NCBI GenBank assembly: GCA_003697125.1
Contig: RFGB01000021.1
Location: 1 to 53,228 of the forward strand
Length of the DNA: 53,228 nt
Direction: 5' to 3'
Source of the DNA: Alphaproteobacteria bacterium
GTDB lineage: Bacteria; Pseudomonadota; Alphaproteobacteria; Rhodobacterales; Rhodobacteraceae
Below the pieces are notes generated by a model that saw only the letters and a list, made by a program, of their open reading frames with translations, was not told where the DNA came from and made no database searches. Each line of letters begins with the position of its first letter. Within the stretch, counting starts at the first letter, position 1. Shown here one piece after another: positions 44,561-53,228 of this stretch. Both the position numbers and the translations under genes were made by a program.

Positions 44561-45490
44561 TCAGGCCTTGCCCTTGTAGATGTCCACCAGCTTTGCCAGC
44601 AGGGCGAGCGCCTCCTCGCGACTGCGCTGGAAGCTGTTACGGCCGATGATCGATCCGTTTCCGCCGCCGTCGCGGATCGCTCGGGCATCGTCGAACACGG
44701 CATCGGCGCCCTTGGCCGCCCCGCCGGAGAAGACCACGATGCGCCGGCCGTTGAAGGCGGCCTGCATGCAGTGCGCGACACGCGCGGCCTGGGTTGCCAC
44801 ATCGACCCCGTGCTTCTCGTACACCTTGCGGGCCTCGCCCTGCTCGAGATGATCGGTGGGCAGCTTGATCTTGATGATGTGGGCGCCAAGCAGTGCCGCG
44901 ATCTGCGCCGCATAGGCCGCGACATCAACCGCCGTCTCGCCTTCCTTGGTCAGCGCCTCGCCACGCGGATACGACCAGATCACCGTGGCAAGGCCGACCG
45001 AGGCCGCCTCGCGCCGCATCTCGGCGATCTCCTCGAACATGTCCAGCCCGGCGGAAGATCCGGGATAGATGGTGAACCCGATTGCCGCGCAGCCAAGCCG
45101 AAGCGCATCGTCGACGCTGGCGGTGATGGCCTGGTCCTTCGGCGCCTCGCTGGGCATCAGGCTGTTGGCCGAGTTCACCTTCAGGATCGTCGGGATCTGC
45201 CCGGCGAAGGTATCCGCCCCCGCCTCGAGCATCCCAAGCGGCGCGGCATAGGCGTTCAGGCCGGCGTCGATTGCCAGCTGATAGTGATAGAGCGGATCGT
45301 AGGCGGCCGGATTCGGCGCAAAGCTGCGCGCGGGGCCATGTTCGAATCCCTGATCGACCGGCAGGATGATCATCTTGCCGGTTCCGGCCAGCTTTCCCGT
45401 CATCAGCATCTGGCAGAGCTTGGCCTTCACCCCGGGGGTCTCGCCCTCGTAGTTCGCCAGGATCTTCTGTACCGTCCTTGTCGCCCGCAT
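44561..45490 (-). CDS. fbaB: Class I fructose-bisphosphate aldolase (DhnA/FbaB type)
   Basis: A 309-residue aldolase that splits fructose 1,6-bisphosphate into triose phosphates. GTGKMIILPVDQGFEHGP, IGFTIYPGSSA, VIWSYPRGEAL, the Schiff-base lysine region HIIKIKLPTDHLE and the phosphate loops VVFSGGAAKGAD and NGSIIGRNSFQRSREEAL are diagnostic. ATG 45490 follows GGCGGAGTG; a GTG three bases upstream is the ORF track start. It lies in the same direction as pgk, gap and tkt upstream, with two unrelated genes between. Confidence 0.95.
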   Translation of the reverse strand: MRATRTVQKILANYEGETPGVKAKLCQMLMTGKLAGTGKMIILPVDQGFEHGPARSFAPNPAAYDPLYHYQLAIDAGLNAYAAPLGMLEAGADTFAGQIPTILKVNSANSLMPSEAPKDQAITASVDDALRLGCAAIGFTIYPGSSAGLDMFEEIAEMRREAASVGLATVIWSYPRGEALTKEGETAVDVAAYAAQIAALLGAHIIKIKLPTDHLEQGEARKVYEKHGVDVATQAARVAHCMQAAFNGRRIVVFSGGAAKGADAVFDDARAIRDGGGNGSIIGRNSFQRSREEALALLAKLVDIYKGKA

Positions 45491-45583
45491 CACTCCGCCT
45501 CGGATTCAGGAAAATCCCGGCCGGGTTAGACCGCCGCGCCGGCCCGGGTCAAGGGGTGAGGGGCGGCGAACCGCCCCCCGGGG

Positions 45584-47173
45584 TCACTGTCCGGCAATCC
45601 GGGCGTGCATTGCCGCACCGAGCCCGTCCTCGGTCCAGATCCGCACCGCCTCGGCGGCCATCTCGGCGAATGCCGCGGCCAGTTCCGGCCGGCCCGCAGC
45701 CATGCGGTCCAGGTCATCGCGCAGGTTGGCCGATGCCTGATCCCCCGCCGCGGCGGCCAGCGTCGCGAACAGATAGGCCGTGGGGTAACTGCGCGGCACG
45801 CTGCGCCCGAGATAGGCGTCGAAGGCAAGCTTGCGCAGCCCCTCTACAGTGGCATTCGCGATGACCTCGGCCCTGCGCGCGGCCAGATCCGGATCTTCGG
45901 GAAAGGCGGCCAGGATCACCGACTGGGCCTTCAGCATGTCGGCCGCGTCCAGTGCGCCTTCGATGCGTCCCGCCAGCGCGCCCGCGCCGGGCATTCCGCC
46001 TGCCAGCGCGACCAGTGCGTAGGGATAGGCGGCATCCATTCGCCCGGCGGCTGCCAACCCCTCGGCCAGGATCATCGCGGCCTCGGCGTTCCAGCTGCCC
46101 GCGGCCAGCGGCACGAGCAGCTTCATCGCCGCATCGCGGTTGCGCGGCGCGCCGATGCCCGACATCAGCGCCCGCCCCGCGGCGAGGCGCTCGGCCTCGG
46201 ACAGGCCGTCAGCCTCCGACAGCGCGGCGCGCAGCAGCTCTGGCGCCAGCACCCGCATGGCACTGTGGGGCTCGGTCGACACCACGGGCGCAAGGGCCTC
46301 GACCAGGGCGTCGGGACTGTCGAACACATCCGCGTTCAGCCAGACCGGTTCCTGGGGCGCGGCCCGCACGGTCAGCCGGCCCTTCCCGGCGACGAACTGG
46401 CCGAGCGCCGCGCCCAGCGAGTCGACGAAGGCCTGACCTGCGGGCGAGATCTCGCGCTGCCCTCCCCTGGTCAGTTCCTGCATCACGCCACCGGCCACCA
46501 TGTCGGGAATGGCGTCGACCGACCCGACCATGCCCCCGACCATCGGCTCGACACGCGACCACAGCCCGGCATCGGTCAGCGACAGCTCGACCCCCGACAT
46601 GAGCACGGTCGGCCGGGGATCATCCTCGAACAGCCCCTCGACCCCGAAATAGGCGAAATCGGCCGACGCGGTCAGCGTCACCGCATCGCGCATCGCCGCC
46701 TGCAGCGTCAGCCGCGCGGCAGCGCTGGACAGCTGATAGTCGAGGCGCAGCACCGCCGTGTCGATCGCCAGGCCCTCATAGCCAAGCTGGCCCAGCGTGC
46801 CGCGCATCTCCTCCTCGAGGCAGACCGGCGGCACCGTCACCTCGGTGACCTCGATGACCTGAGACATCGAGTCGGCCAGGGTCTCTCCGTTCAGCGCCAT
46901 GCGTCCGATGACGATCTCGCACCGCTCGTCCTGGCCGAGCCAGTCCAGGCGCGGATAGATCCGCACGCCGGTTGCGGTCGCACCGGAATGGAGATCGTAG
47001 GAAAGGCTCTCGTATGTGAACTCCACCGCGCCGCGCAGCATCAGCACCAGCTGAGCCCGCACCATGTTGCCGAGAAGCTCCAGGGTGCGGCCGCGCTCCT
47101 GCGCCGCGGCTGGCCCGGATCCCAGCGCGACCATCGACGCAGCGACCGCACCGGCCAGGGTCTGTCTGAACAT
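45584..47173 (-). CDS. Unrecognised exported protein (529 aa)
   Basis: I do not recognise this family. The protein starts MFRQTLAGAVAASMVALGSGPAAAQE, a clear Sec signal peptide with an A-A-A cleavage site, so the mature protein is periplasmic or outer-membrane associated. Residues about 28-300 are beta-rich with repeated VEFTYESLSYDL, VLRLDYQLSSAAARLTLQAAMRDAVTLTASADF and VLMSGVELSLTDAGL segments, reminiscent of lipid-transfer or AsmA-like sheets, but this is only an impression. From about 325 it is alpha-helical with Sel1/TPR-like repeats (AMKLLVPLAAGSWNAEAAMILAEGLAAAG). ATG 47173 after GGAGAGTTGCAG. It sits between fbaB and an SDR gene. Confidence 0.75.
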   Translation of the reverse strand: MFRQTLAGAVAASMVALGSGPAAAQERGRTLELLGNMVRAQLVLMLRGAVEFTYESLSYDLHSGATATGVRIYPRLDWLGQDERCEIVIGRMALNGETLADSMSQVIEVTEVTVPPVCLEEEMRGTLGQLGYEGLAIDTAVLRLDYQLSSAAARLTLQAAMRDAVTLTASADFAYFGVEGLFEDDPRPTVLMSGVELSLTDAGLWSRVEPMVGGMVGSVDAIPDMVAGGVMQELTRGGQREISPAGQAFVDSLGAALGQFVAGKGRLTVRAAPQEPVWLNADVFDSPDALVEALAPVVSTEPHSAMRVLAPELLRAALSEADGLSEAERLAAGRALMSGIGAPRNRDAAMKLLVPLAAGSWNAEAAMILAEGLAAAGRMDAAYPYALVALAGGMPGAGALAGRIEGALDAADMLKAQSVILAAFPEDPDLAARRAEVIANATVEGLRKLAFDAYLGRSVPRSYPTAYLFATLAAAAGDQASANLRDDLDRMAAGRPELAAAFAEMAAEAVRIWTEDGLGAAMHARIAGQ

Positions 47174-47242
47174 CTGCAACTCTCCGTTTCGTCAAAGAAG
47201 CGGAACACTAGCACAGACCCCGCGGCGGCGAAACGCCGGGCT

Positions 47243-48076
47243 TCAGCGAGACATCAGCATCCCCGTCGCCATTGCCGCCAGACGCGGCGGCGCCATGCGC
47301 GCAAGCATGGCGGCCACCGCCGGAAGCACCCCCGGAACCACCACGCCGCGCCGGCGCATCGCGGCGCGATAGCCGATCCGGGCGATCCTCCCGGCCTGCG
47401 CCGCGGGCATCAGGCGCAGGATGCGAACCCCCTCCAGCCCGGCGACCCGCACAAACCCGGTGCGCACCGGACCAGGGCACAGGGCGGTGACCGAGACGCC
47501 GCGATGGCCGGCCCGGCGCAGCTCCTCGGCCAGCGCCACCGAGAGGCTGACCACATAGGCCTTGGTGGCGTGATAGACGGCCAGATTGGGGCCGGGCGCG
47601 AAACCTGCCAGAGAGGCGACGTTCAGGATGCGCCCCTCGCCGGCAGCCGTCATCTGGCCCAGAGCGAGACGCGACAGCTCGGTCAGCGCGGTCACGTTCA
47701 CCGCGATCATCGCGGCCAGCCGCGCCGGGTCGGAGCTGGCGAAGGGGCCGTGGAGCCCGAAGCCGGCATTGTTGACCACAAGCCCGACCTGACGCCCGTC
47801 CAGGGCCTGCCACAGGGCCGCCGCCGCGCCGGGTGCGGCCAGATCGAGCGGCAGGACCTCGGCATGACCGCCGCGCCCGCCTATCTCTCCGGCCAGCGCC
47901 TCCAGCGCCTCGGCGCGCCGGGCGACCAGCACCACCGGCCAGCCGTCGGCGGCGGCCAGGCGGGCAATCTCGCGCCCGATCCCTTCCGAAGCCCCAGTGA
48001 CGACCGCGAGACCGGGCCGCCTCAGCCCTGCTGCATCAGCACCGCCACCCCGGGCAGGGTCTTGCCTTCCAGCCAT
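47243..48076 (-). CDS. SDR family NAD(P)-dependent oxidoreductase
   Basis: A 277-residue classical short-chain dehydrogenase: TGASEGIG cofactor loop, [15 protein letters not shown], catalytic [13 protein letters not shown] (Ser) and YHATK (Tyr, Lys), then [11 protein letters not shown]. The only in-frame ATG/GTG/TTG start before the Rossmann fold is the ATG at 48076, giving a 55-base overlap with the end of pgk; the first 20 residues have no counterpart in typical SDRs. The overlap suggests translational coupling to pgk. A C-terminal hydrophobic stretch ([17 protein letters not shown]) resembles acyl or steroid reductase-like SDRs; substrate unknown. Confidence 0.87.
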   Translation of the reverse strand: MAGRQDPARGGGADAAGLRRPGLAVVTGASEGIGREIARLAAADGWPVVLVARRAEALEALAGEIGGRGGHAEVLPLDLAAPGAAAALWQALDGRQVGLVVNNAGFGLHGPFASSDPARLAAMIAVNVTALTELSRLALGQMTAAGEGRILNVASLAGFAPGPNLAVYHATKAYVVSLSVALAEELRRAGHRGVSVTALCPGPVRTGFVRVAGLEGVRILRLMPAAQAGRIARIGYRAAMRRRGVVVPGVLPAVAAMLARMAPPRLAAMATGMLMSR

Positions 48077-49218
48077 TCCAGGAACGCCCCCCCCGCCGTC
48101 GAGACATAGCTGAACCGCGCCGCGGCCCCCGAACGGTTCAGCGCCGCGACGGTGTCGCCTCCGCCCGCGACCGAGACCAGCCGCCCGGCCTCGGTCAGGC
48201 TGGCGGCCTTCAGTGCGGCGGCATCGGTCGCGGCATTGAACGGCTCGACCTCGAACGCGCCCAGCGGGCCGTTCCAGACCAGCGTGCGCGCCGCCTCGAA
48301 GGCGCGCTCGATCGCCACCACCGATCGCGGCCCCGCGTCCAGGATCATCATGTCGCGCGGAACATGGCCGATGTCGACGACCTGGGCGCGGGCATGGGGC
48401 CGCAATTCCTCCGCAACCACCGCATCCACCGGCAGCAGCAGCTCGCAGCCGCGCGCCGCCGCCTGTGCCATGATCTCCCGCGCAGTGTCCGCAAGATCAT
48501 GCTCGCACAGCGAGCGGCCGACATCGACGCCCTGCGCGGCCAGGAAGGTGTTGGCCATGCCGCCGCCGATCACCAGGCGGTCGACCCTGCCGATCAGATT
48601 GCCCAGCAGCGCGAGCTTGGTCGAGACCTTCGCCCCCCCGACCACCGCCACCAGCGGGCGGGCGGGATCCTCCAGCGCCGCTTCCAGCGCGCGCAGCTCG
48701 GCCTCCATCAGCCGGCCGGCGCAGGCGGGCAGGATCTGCGCGACCCCGACGATCGAGGCGTGGGCACGATGGGCGGCCGAGAAGGCGTCGTTGCAGAACA
48801 CATCCCCCCAGCTGGCGAAACTGCGCGCCAGCGCGGGGTCGTTCTTCTCCTCGCCGGGATAGAACCGGGTGTTCTCCAGAAGCAGGATCTCGCCCGGCTT
48901 CAGCGCCAGCGTCCGCGCGCGGACCGCCTCGGGATCGGTCTCGGGGCAGAACGCCACCGGCCGCCCCACCGCCTCCTGCAGCGCCGGAAGCACCTGCGCC
49001 AGCGACATCGCGGGCACCTCCTGCCCCTTCGGCCGGCCGAAATGCGACAGCAGGACGGGCATGCCGCCCTTTGCCTCGATGTCCCGCAGGGTCGGCAGGA
49101 TCCGCGCGATCCGGGTGGTGTCGGTGACCACGCCGTTTTCCACCGGCACGTTCAGATCGACGCGCACCAGCACGCGCCGGCCGGCCAGGTCGATGTCATC
49201 AAGCGTGCGGAACCGCAT
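48022..49218 (-). CDS. pgk: Phosphoglycerate kinase
   Basis: A 398-residue kinase interconverting 1,3-bisphosphoglycerate and 3-phosphoglycerate with [96 protein letters not shown] and [16 protein letters not shown] are all diagnostic. It lies 10 bases downstream of gap, in the same transcript. The ATG at 49218 is preceded by GAGGCGCCCCGG, which is only a modest ribosome site. Confidence 0.97.
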   Translation of the reverse strand: MRFRTLDDIDLAGRRVLVRVDLNVPVENGVVTDTTRIARILPTLRDIEAKGGMPVLLSHFGRPKGQEVPAMSLAQVLPALQEAVGRPVAFCPETDPEAVRARTLALKPGEILLLENTRFYPGEEKNDPALARSFASWGDVFCNDAFSAAHRAHASIVGVAQILPACAGRLMEAELRALEAALEDPARPLVAVVGGAKVSTKLALLGNLIGRVDRLVIGGGMANTFLAAQGVDVGRSLCEHDLADTAREIMAQAAARGCELLLPVDAVVAEELRPHARAQVVDIGHVPRDMMILDAGPRSVVAIERAFEAARTLVWNGPLGAFEVEPFNAATDAAALKAASLTEAGRLVSVAGGGDTVAALNRSGAAARFSYVSTAGGAFLEWLEGKTLPGVAVLMQQG

Positions 49219-49228
49219 CCGGGGCGCC

Positions 49229-50230
49229 TCAGATCAGCCGGCCCATGGCAACGGCGGTGTCGGCCATGCGGTTCGAGAAGCCCCACTCGTTGTCATACCA
49301 GCTCAGGATCCGGCACAGCCGCCCCTCCATCACCTTCGTCTGGTCCATGTGGAAGATGCTCGAGCGCGGGTCATGGTTGAAATCCGCGCTGACCAGCGGC
49401 TCGTCGGTATAGCCGAGGATGCCCTTCAGCTCGCCATCGGCCGCGGCGCGGACGGCATCGTTGATCTCCTCGACGCTGGTCGGACGCGCCGCCACGAAGG
49501 TCAGATCGACGACCGACACGTTGGGCGTCGGCACGCGGATCGCCACCCCGTCCAGCCGGCCGTTCAGCTCGGGCAGGACCAGCCCCACCGCCTTCGCCGC
49601 CCCGGTCGAGGTGGGGATCATGCTCAGCGCCGCGGCGCGGGCGCGGTAGAGATCCTTGTGCATGGTGTCCAGCGTCGGCTGGTCGCCGGTATAGCTGTGG
49701 ATCGTGGTCATGAATCCGCGCTCGATCCCGATCGCGCGGTGCAGCACATGCGCCACGGGCGCGAGGCAGTTGGTGGTGCAGGAGGCGTTCGAGACCACGA
49801 TCTCGTCGCCCGTCAGCGCCGCGTGATTGACGCCATAGACCACCGTGCGGTCCGCGCCCGCGCAGGGGGCGGAGACCAGCACCCGCTTGGACCCGTTCTT
49901 CAGATGGGCGACGGCCTTTTCCTTGCTGGTGAAGATGCCGGTGCATTCCAGCGCGATGTCCACATCGGCCCAGGGCAGCTCTCCGGGATCGCGGATCGCG
50001 GTCACCCGGATCGGCCCGCGCCCCACATCGATGGCATCGTCCTTCACCCGCACCTCGCCGGGAAACCGGCCATGCACCGAATCATGGCGCAGCAGATGGG
50101 CGTTTGTCTCGACCGGGCCGAGATCGTTGATCGCCACCACCTCGATGTCGGTGCGGCCCGACTCGATGATCGCCCGCAGGATGTTGCGCCCGATCCGGCC
50201 GAACCCGTTGATCGCCACCTTCACCGCCAT
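49229..50230 (-). CDS. gap: Glyceraldehyde-3-phosphate dehydrogenase
   Basis: A 333-residue type I GAPDH. The NAD loop is [10 protein letters not shown], followed by AINDL; the catalytic Cys151 lies in [14 protein letters not shown] with His in [22 protein letters not shown] closes the protein. The start is ATG 50230 ([12 protein letters not shown]) with GGGAGGGCGAG upstream; the ORF in the track begins 22 codons too early. Serves glycolysis, gluconeogenesis or the Calvin cycle together with adjacent tkt and pgk. Confidence 0.97.
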   Translation of the reverse strand: MAVKVAINGFGRIGRNILRAIIESGRTDIEVVAINDLGPVETNAHLLRHDSVHGRFPGEVRVKDDAIDVGRGPIRVTAIRDPGELPWADVDIALECTGIFTSKEKAVAHLKNGSKRVLVSAPCAGADRTVVYGVNHAALTGDEIVVSNASCTTNCLAPVAHVLHRAIGIERGFMTTIHSYTGDQPTLDTMHKDLYRARAAALSMIPTSTGAAKAVGLVLPELNGRLDGVAIRVPTPNVSVVDLTFVAARPTSVEEINDAVRAAADGELKGILGYTDEPLVSADFNHDPRSSIFHMDQTKVMEGRLCRILSWYDNEWGFSNRMADTAVAMGRLI

Positions 50231-50323
50231 CTCGCCCTCCCGTCCTGTGCAGCCCGATGCGCGCAAGGCTCTACTGCCCCCCCGCACCCGGGTCAACCGG
50301 ATGCGCCACCGCGCCCGCGGGCG

Positions 50324-52342
50324 TCACAGCAGCGACTTCACCGTCTCGGCCACCGCCTGCGGCGTGATGCCGAAATGGGCATAGAGGTCCTTGTATGGCC
50401 CCGAGGCACCGAAGCCCTTCATGCCGACGAAGCCGGCGCGGGATTCGCGCCCCCGCTCGCCGATCAGCCAGCGGTCCCATCCCATGCGCACCGCCGCCTC
50501 GACCCCCACGCGCACCGGGCCGGCCGGCAGGATGCGGCGGCGATAGCCCTCCTCCTGCGCCGCGAACAGTTCCCAGCACGGCATCGAGACCACCCGCGTG
50601 CCGACACCCTCGGCCTGCAGGAGCGCCCGCGCCTCCAGGGCGATCGACACCTCCGATCCGGTGGCCAGCAGGATCGCCTGCCGCCGGCCCTCGGCCTCGG
50701 CCAGCACATAGGCACCCATCGCCGAGAGGTTCTTCACCCTGTGTTCGCGGCGCAGCGTGGGCAGGTTCTGCCGGGTCAGCGCCAGGACGCTGGGGCCGCG
50801 GACCGCGGTCAGGGCCAGGGCCCAGGCCTCGGCGGTCTCGACCGCGTCGGCGGGGCGGAACACGGCCATGCCGGGAATCGCCCGCAGGCCGGCCAGATGC
50901 TCGACCGGCTGATGGGTGGGACCGTCCTCGCCCAGGCCGATGGAATCATGGGTCATGACATAGACGACCCGCTGGCCCATCAGGGCCGACAGCCGCATTG
51001 CCGGCCGCGCATAGTCCGAGAAGACCAGGAAGGTGCCGCCATAGGGCAGGATGCCGCCATGCAGCGCCATGCCGTTCATCGCCGCGGCCATGGCATGTTC
51101 GCGCACGCCGTAATGGATGTAGCGCCCCTTGCGGTTGCCGGGCTCGAAGATGCCCAGCCCCTCGGTCAGGGTGTTGTTCGACCCGGTCAGGTCGGCCGAG
51201 CCGCCCATCGTCTCCGGCGTCACGGCATTGATCTCGGCCAGCGCCAGTTCCGACGCCTTGCGCGTGGCCAGCGACGGCGCCTCCGATGACAGCCGCGCCT
51301 TCAGCCGGGTCAGCGCCGGCACCAGCCGCCGCGGCGGCTCGCCGGCCATCACCCGCGCGAACTCCGCCCGCCGGGCGGGGGTCAGCGCTTCCAGCCGCGC
51401 CTGCCAGGCCGCCCGCGCCTCGGCGCCGCGCCGGCCCGCCGCCCGCCACAGGGCGCGGATCTCCTCGGGGATCTCGAAGGGCGGATGCGGCCAGCCATAG
51501 GCCTCGCGCAGCAGCGCCACCTCGGCCGCGCCCAGGGGGGCGCCATGGACGGCGGCGCTGCCCTCCTTGTGCGGGGCGCCAAAGCCGATCCGGGTGCGGC
51601 AGGCGATCAGGGTCGGTCGCCGGGTCTCCAGCGCGGCGGAGATCGCCCCCTCGATCGCCTGCGGATCATGGCCGTCGCAGGACAGCACCGCCCAGCCCGA
51701 GGCGCGGAAGCGCGCCGTCTGGTCGGTGGCGTCGGCCAGGCTGACCGGCCCGTCGATCGAGATGCCGTTGTCGTCCCACAGCACGATCAGCCGCGACAGG
51801 CGCTGCCGCCCGGCCAGCGCGATCGCCTCCTGGCTGATGCCCTCCATCAGACAGCCATCCCCGGCGATGACGAAGGTGCGGTGATCGACCACCCCCTTGC
51901 CGAAACGGGCGCGCAGCGACTCCTCGGCAATCGCCATGCCGACGGCATTGGCCAGCCCCTGCCCCAGCGGCCCGGTGGTCGTCTCGATCCCCGGCGCATG
52001 GCCGTATTCGGGATGGCCCGCCGTCTTCGCGCCCAGCTGGCGGAAGCGGCGCAGCTCCTCCAGCGTCATGCCCGGCACGCCGGTCAGGTGCAAAAGCCCG
52101 TAGAGCAGCATCGAGCCATGCCCCGCGGAGAGCACGAAGCGGTCGCGATCGGGCCAGTCGGGGGCCTGTGCGTCGAAGCGCAGGAAGCGCCGGAACAGCA
52201 CGGTCGCCACGTCCGCCATGCCCATCGGCATTCCGGGATGGCCCGACTGCGCGGCCTCGACCGCATCCACCGCAAGCATCCTGAGTGCCGTGGCCATCGC
52301 CCAGTGCTCGGGATGCGCCGCGCGCAGCTCCGCCAGTTCCAT
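50324..52342 (-). CDS. tkt: Transketolase
   Basis: A 672-residue thiamine diphosphate enzyme exchanging two-carbon units between sugar phosphates. N-terminal [19 protein letters not shown] and His75 region [35 protein letters not shown]/Mg motif [13 protein letters not shown], substrate loop [26 protein letters not shown] and C-terminal [13 protein letters not shown] are diagnostic. ATG 52342 follows CTGGAGGGACCTGGAA. It heads tkt-gap-pgk on the minus strand, divergent from the zapA pair. The 176-base divergent gap holds no site I can name with confidence. Confidence 0.97.
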   Translation of the reverse strand: MELAELRAAHPEHWAMATALRMLAVDAVEAAQSGHPGMPMGMADVATVLFRRFLRFDAQAPDWPDRDRFVLSAGHGSMLLYGLLHLTGVPGMTLEELRRFRQLGAKTAGHPEYGHAPGIETTTGPLGQGLANAVGMAIAEESLRARFGKGVVDHRTFVIAGDGCLMEGISQEAIALAGRQRLSRLIVLWDDNGISIDGPVSLADATDQTARFRASGWAVLSCDGHDPQAIEGAISAALETRRPTLIACRTRIGFGAPHKEGSAAVHGAPLGAAEVALLREAYGWPHPPFEIPEEIRALWRAAGRRGAEARAAWQARLEALTPARRAEFARVMAGEPPRRLVPALTRLKARLSSEAPSLATRKASELALAEINAVTPETMGGSADLTGSNNTLTEGLGIFEPGNRKGRYIHYGVREHAMAAAMNGMALHGGILPYGGTFLVFSDYARPAMRLSALMGQRVVYVMTHDSIGLGEDGPTHQPVEHLAGLRAIPGMAVFRPADAVETAEAWALALTAVRGPSVLALTRQNLPTLRREHRVKNLSAMGAYVLAEAEGRRQAILLATGSEVSIALEARALLQAEGVGTRVVSMPCWELFAAQEEGYRRRILPAGPVRVGVEAAVRMGWDRWLIGERGRESRAGFVGMKGFGASGPYKDLYAHFGITPQAVAETVKSLL

Positions 52343-52518
52343 TTCCAGGTCCCTCCAGATGCGCCCGCCGCCGGCGCGCGCGCAGCTTTAGCAGCCCCGT
52401 CCCGGGGGTCAAGCATCCGCGCGGCTCTGGGCTTGGCCGGCGCTTTCGGGCTAGACTCGGTGCCCGGAACGATGCCGGCCGATTCGGGGTGGCCGGCGTC
52501 GAAGGCGGGGCGGGCAGG

Positions 52519-52764
52519 ATGACGGATCTCAACCGGATCGAGGCGCGGATCAACCGGGCGCTGGCGCGGATCGAGGCGGCACTCGACGCCGTGGCGGATG
52601 GTGGCGCCGCGGCGGGCGATGATCTCTCGGCGGTTGCCCGCGAGCAGGCGCGCGAGATCGCCGCGCTGCGCGAGCGTCTGGAACGCCTGCAGGAGGAGCG
52701 GCGCCGCGATGCCGAGGATGTCAGCGCCATACTCGCCGACCTCAAGCCGCTGCTGGAGTCCTGA
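52519..52764 (+). CDS. Small coiled-coil protein upstream of zapA
   Basis: An 81-residue protein that is almost entirely helical and charged (LNRIEARINRALARIEAALDAVADG, REQAREIAALRERLERLQEERRRDAEDVSAILADLKPLL), predicted to form a coiled coil. ATG 52519 follows GGGGCGGGCAGG; the ORF track start is too long. It precedes zapA by 3 bases, so the two are translationally linked and it may act in cell division, but this is inferred only from context. Comparable small genes sit before zapA in other alphaproteobacteria. Confidence 0.75.
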   Translation: MTDLNRIEARINRALARIEAALDAVADGGAAAGDDLSAVAREQAREIAALRERLERLQEERRRDAEDVSAILADLKPLLES

Positions 52765-52767
52765 GCC

Positions 52768-53187
52768 ATGCCCGAGATCGAGATCTCCATCGCCGGCCGC
52801 AACTATCGCGTGGCCTGCGGACCGGGCGAGGAACAGCATCTGAACGCCGCCGCGCGGGTGATCGACATCGAGGCCGAGGCCCTGCGCCGCGCCAATGGTG
52901 CCATCCCCGAAAGCCGGCTGATGCTGATGTCGGCGCTGATCATCGCCGACCGCCTGAACGGCACCGAGGCGCGCCTGCGCGCGCTGGAGGAGACGCTTCA
53001 GGACACCCAGCGCAAGCTGCGCATCAGCGAGGCGAAGCTGCGCGAGGCCGCCGCCAGCCCGCCCGCGCGGCCGCGCGACCAGGCCAACCTGTTCGCCGAC
53101 GATCTGGCCGAGGACGCCATCGCCCTGCTCGAACAGACCGCCGACCGGCTGGAACGGCTGGCCGACCGCGTCGCCCCGGCCGACTGA
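52768..53187 (+). CDS. zapA: Cell division protein ZapA
   Basis: A 139-residue ZapA-type protein that bundles FtsZ filaments at midcell. EIEISIAGRNYRVACGPGEEQHLNAAARVIDIEAEALRRA and SRLMLMSALIIADRLNGTEARLRALEE match the family N-terminal domain and the coiled coil. The C-terminal region (about 100-139) is a second helix (EDAIALLEQTADRLERLADRV). It is longer than the roughly 100-residue minimum, as often in alphaproteobacteria. Confidence 0.92.
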   Translation: MPEIEISIAGRNYRVACGPGEEQHLNAAARVIDIEAEALRRANGAIPESRLMLMSALIIADRLNGTEARLRALEETLQDTQRKLRISEAKLREAAASPPARPRDQANLFADDLAEDAIALLEQTADRLERLADRVAPAD

Positions 53188-53196
53188 ACGCGGTCG

Positions 53197-53228
53197 GCCC
53201 CGCCTTTCCCGCCCCGCCTTTCCCGCCC
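53197..53228. repeat. 14-base tandem repeat at window edge
   Basis: GCCCCGCCTTTCCC occurs twice exactly and continues into a third partial copy at the very end of the window, directly after zapA. In many bacteria the 6S RNA gene follows zapA; the window ends too soon to test this. Confidence 0.6.

Noticed and set aside
45605-48109. 834-codon + strand ORF
   Set aside because: Antisense to the exported protein and SDR genes, both of which have coherent protein features.
53188-53228. 6S RNA gene following zapA
   Set aside because: Only 41 bases remain in the window; no RNA structure can be judged.

Overview
This very GC-rich window comes from an alphaproteobacterium, most probably Rhodobacterales (Rhodobacteraceae/Paracoccaceae). 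The main reason is a complete RcGTA-type gene transfer agent (GTA) structural cluster followed by cysE. The small Rhodobacterales-type proteins (RHH_4, DUF7742, DUF4177) and the order zapA-tkt-gap-pgk-fba agree with this. No rRNA, tRNA, CRISPR array, insertion sequence or integrase is visible, and no gene-free stretch exceeds 300 bases. Most long ORFs in the track are antisense or out-of-frame shadows produced by the base composition.

Left part (1-16 kb, accessory metabolism and metal uptake): a truncated DUF4177 gene, a glutathione S-transferase, a DUF1330 protein, a glutathione-dependent formaldehyde dehydrogenase (adhI) and a PhyH-type dioxygenase. Next come an unusual ribbon-helix-helix/rhodanese ORF and a Fur-family regulator (Mur type) divergent from a four-gene Mn/Fe ABC transporter (sitABCD), with a perfect palindromic operator between them. 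A 1070-residue three-module protein follows: a reductive dehalogenase fused to an FNR-like flavin/NAD(P) reductase and a [2Fe-2S] ferredoxin, i.e. a self-sufficient, cytoplasmic, non-respiratory type. A GT39-like membrane glycosyltransferase, a Tat-exported metallo-beta-lactamase-fold hydrolase, a class I amidotransferase-like hydrolase and a DUF465-like small protein complete this part.

Middle part (16-28 kb, core genes): malate synthase G, aminopeptidase N, ribosomal genes rpsF-rpsR-rplI, a fatty acid synthesis block (fabD, fabG, acpP, fabF) interrupted by one oppositely oriented FMN-binding oxidoreductase, and mltG.

GTA part (28-43 kb): genes g1 to g15 including g3.5 and g10.1, all on + and all apparently intact: small and large terminase, portal, head protein, protease, capsid, connectors, tail tube, chaperones, tape measure, distal tail, hub, peptidase and megatron. 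A DUF2793 fibre-like gene and a DUF7742 gene follow. Two features suggest RNA-level control. A promoter-like site is followed by a strong terminator-like hairpin before g1. Three consecutive hairpins, the last with a T-rich tail, lie between the capsid gene and g6. Very tight or overlapping gene junctions suggest one long transcript.

Right part (43-53 kb): cysE, ftsB-like, class I fructose-bisphosphate aldolase, an unrecognised exported protein, an SDR oxidoreductase overlapping pgk, then pgk, gap and tkt (glycolysis/gluconeogenesis and pentose phosphate or Calvin cycle). Divergently, a small coiled-coil protein and zapA reach the window edge.
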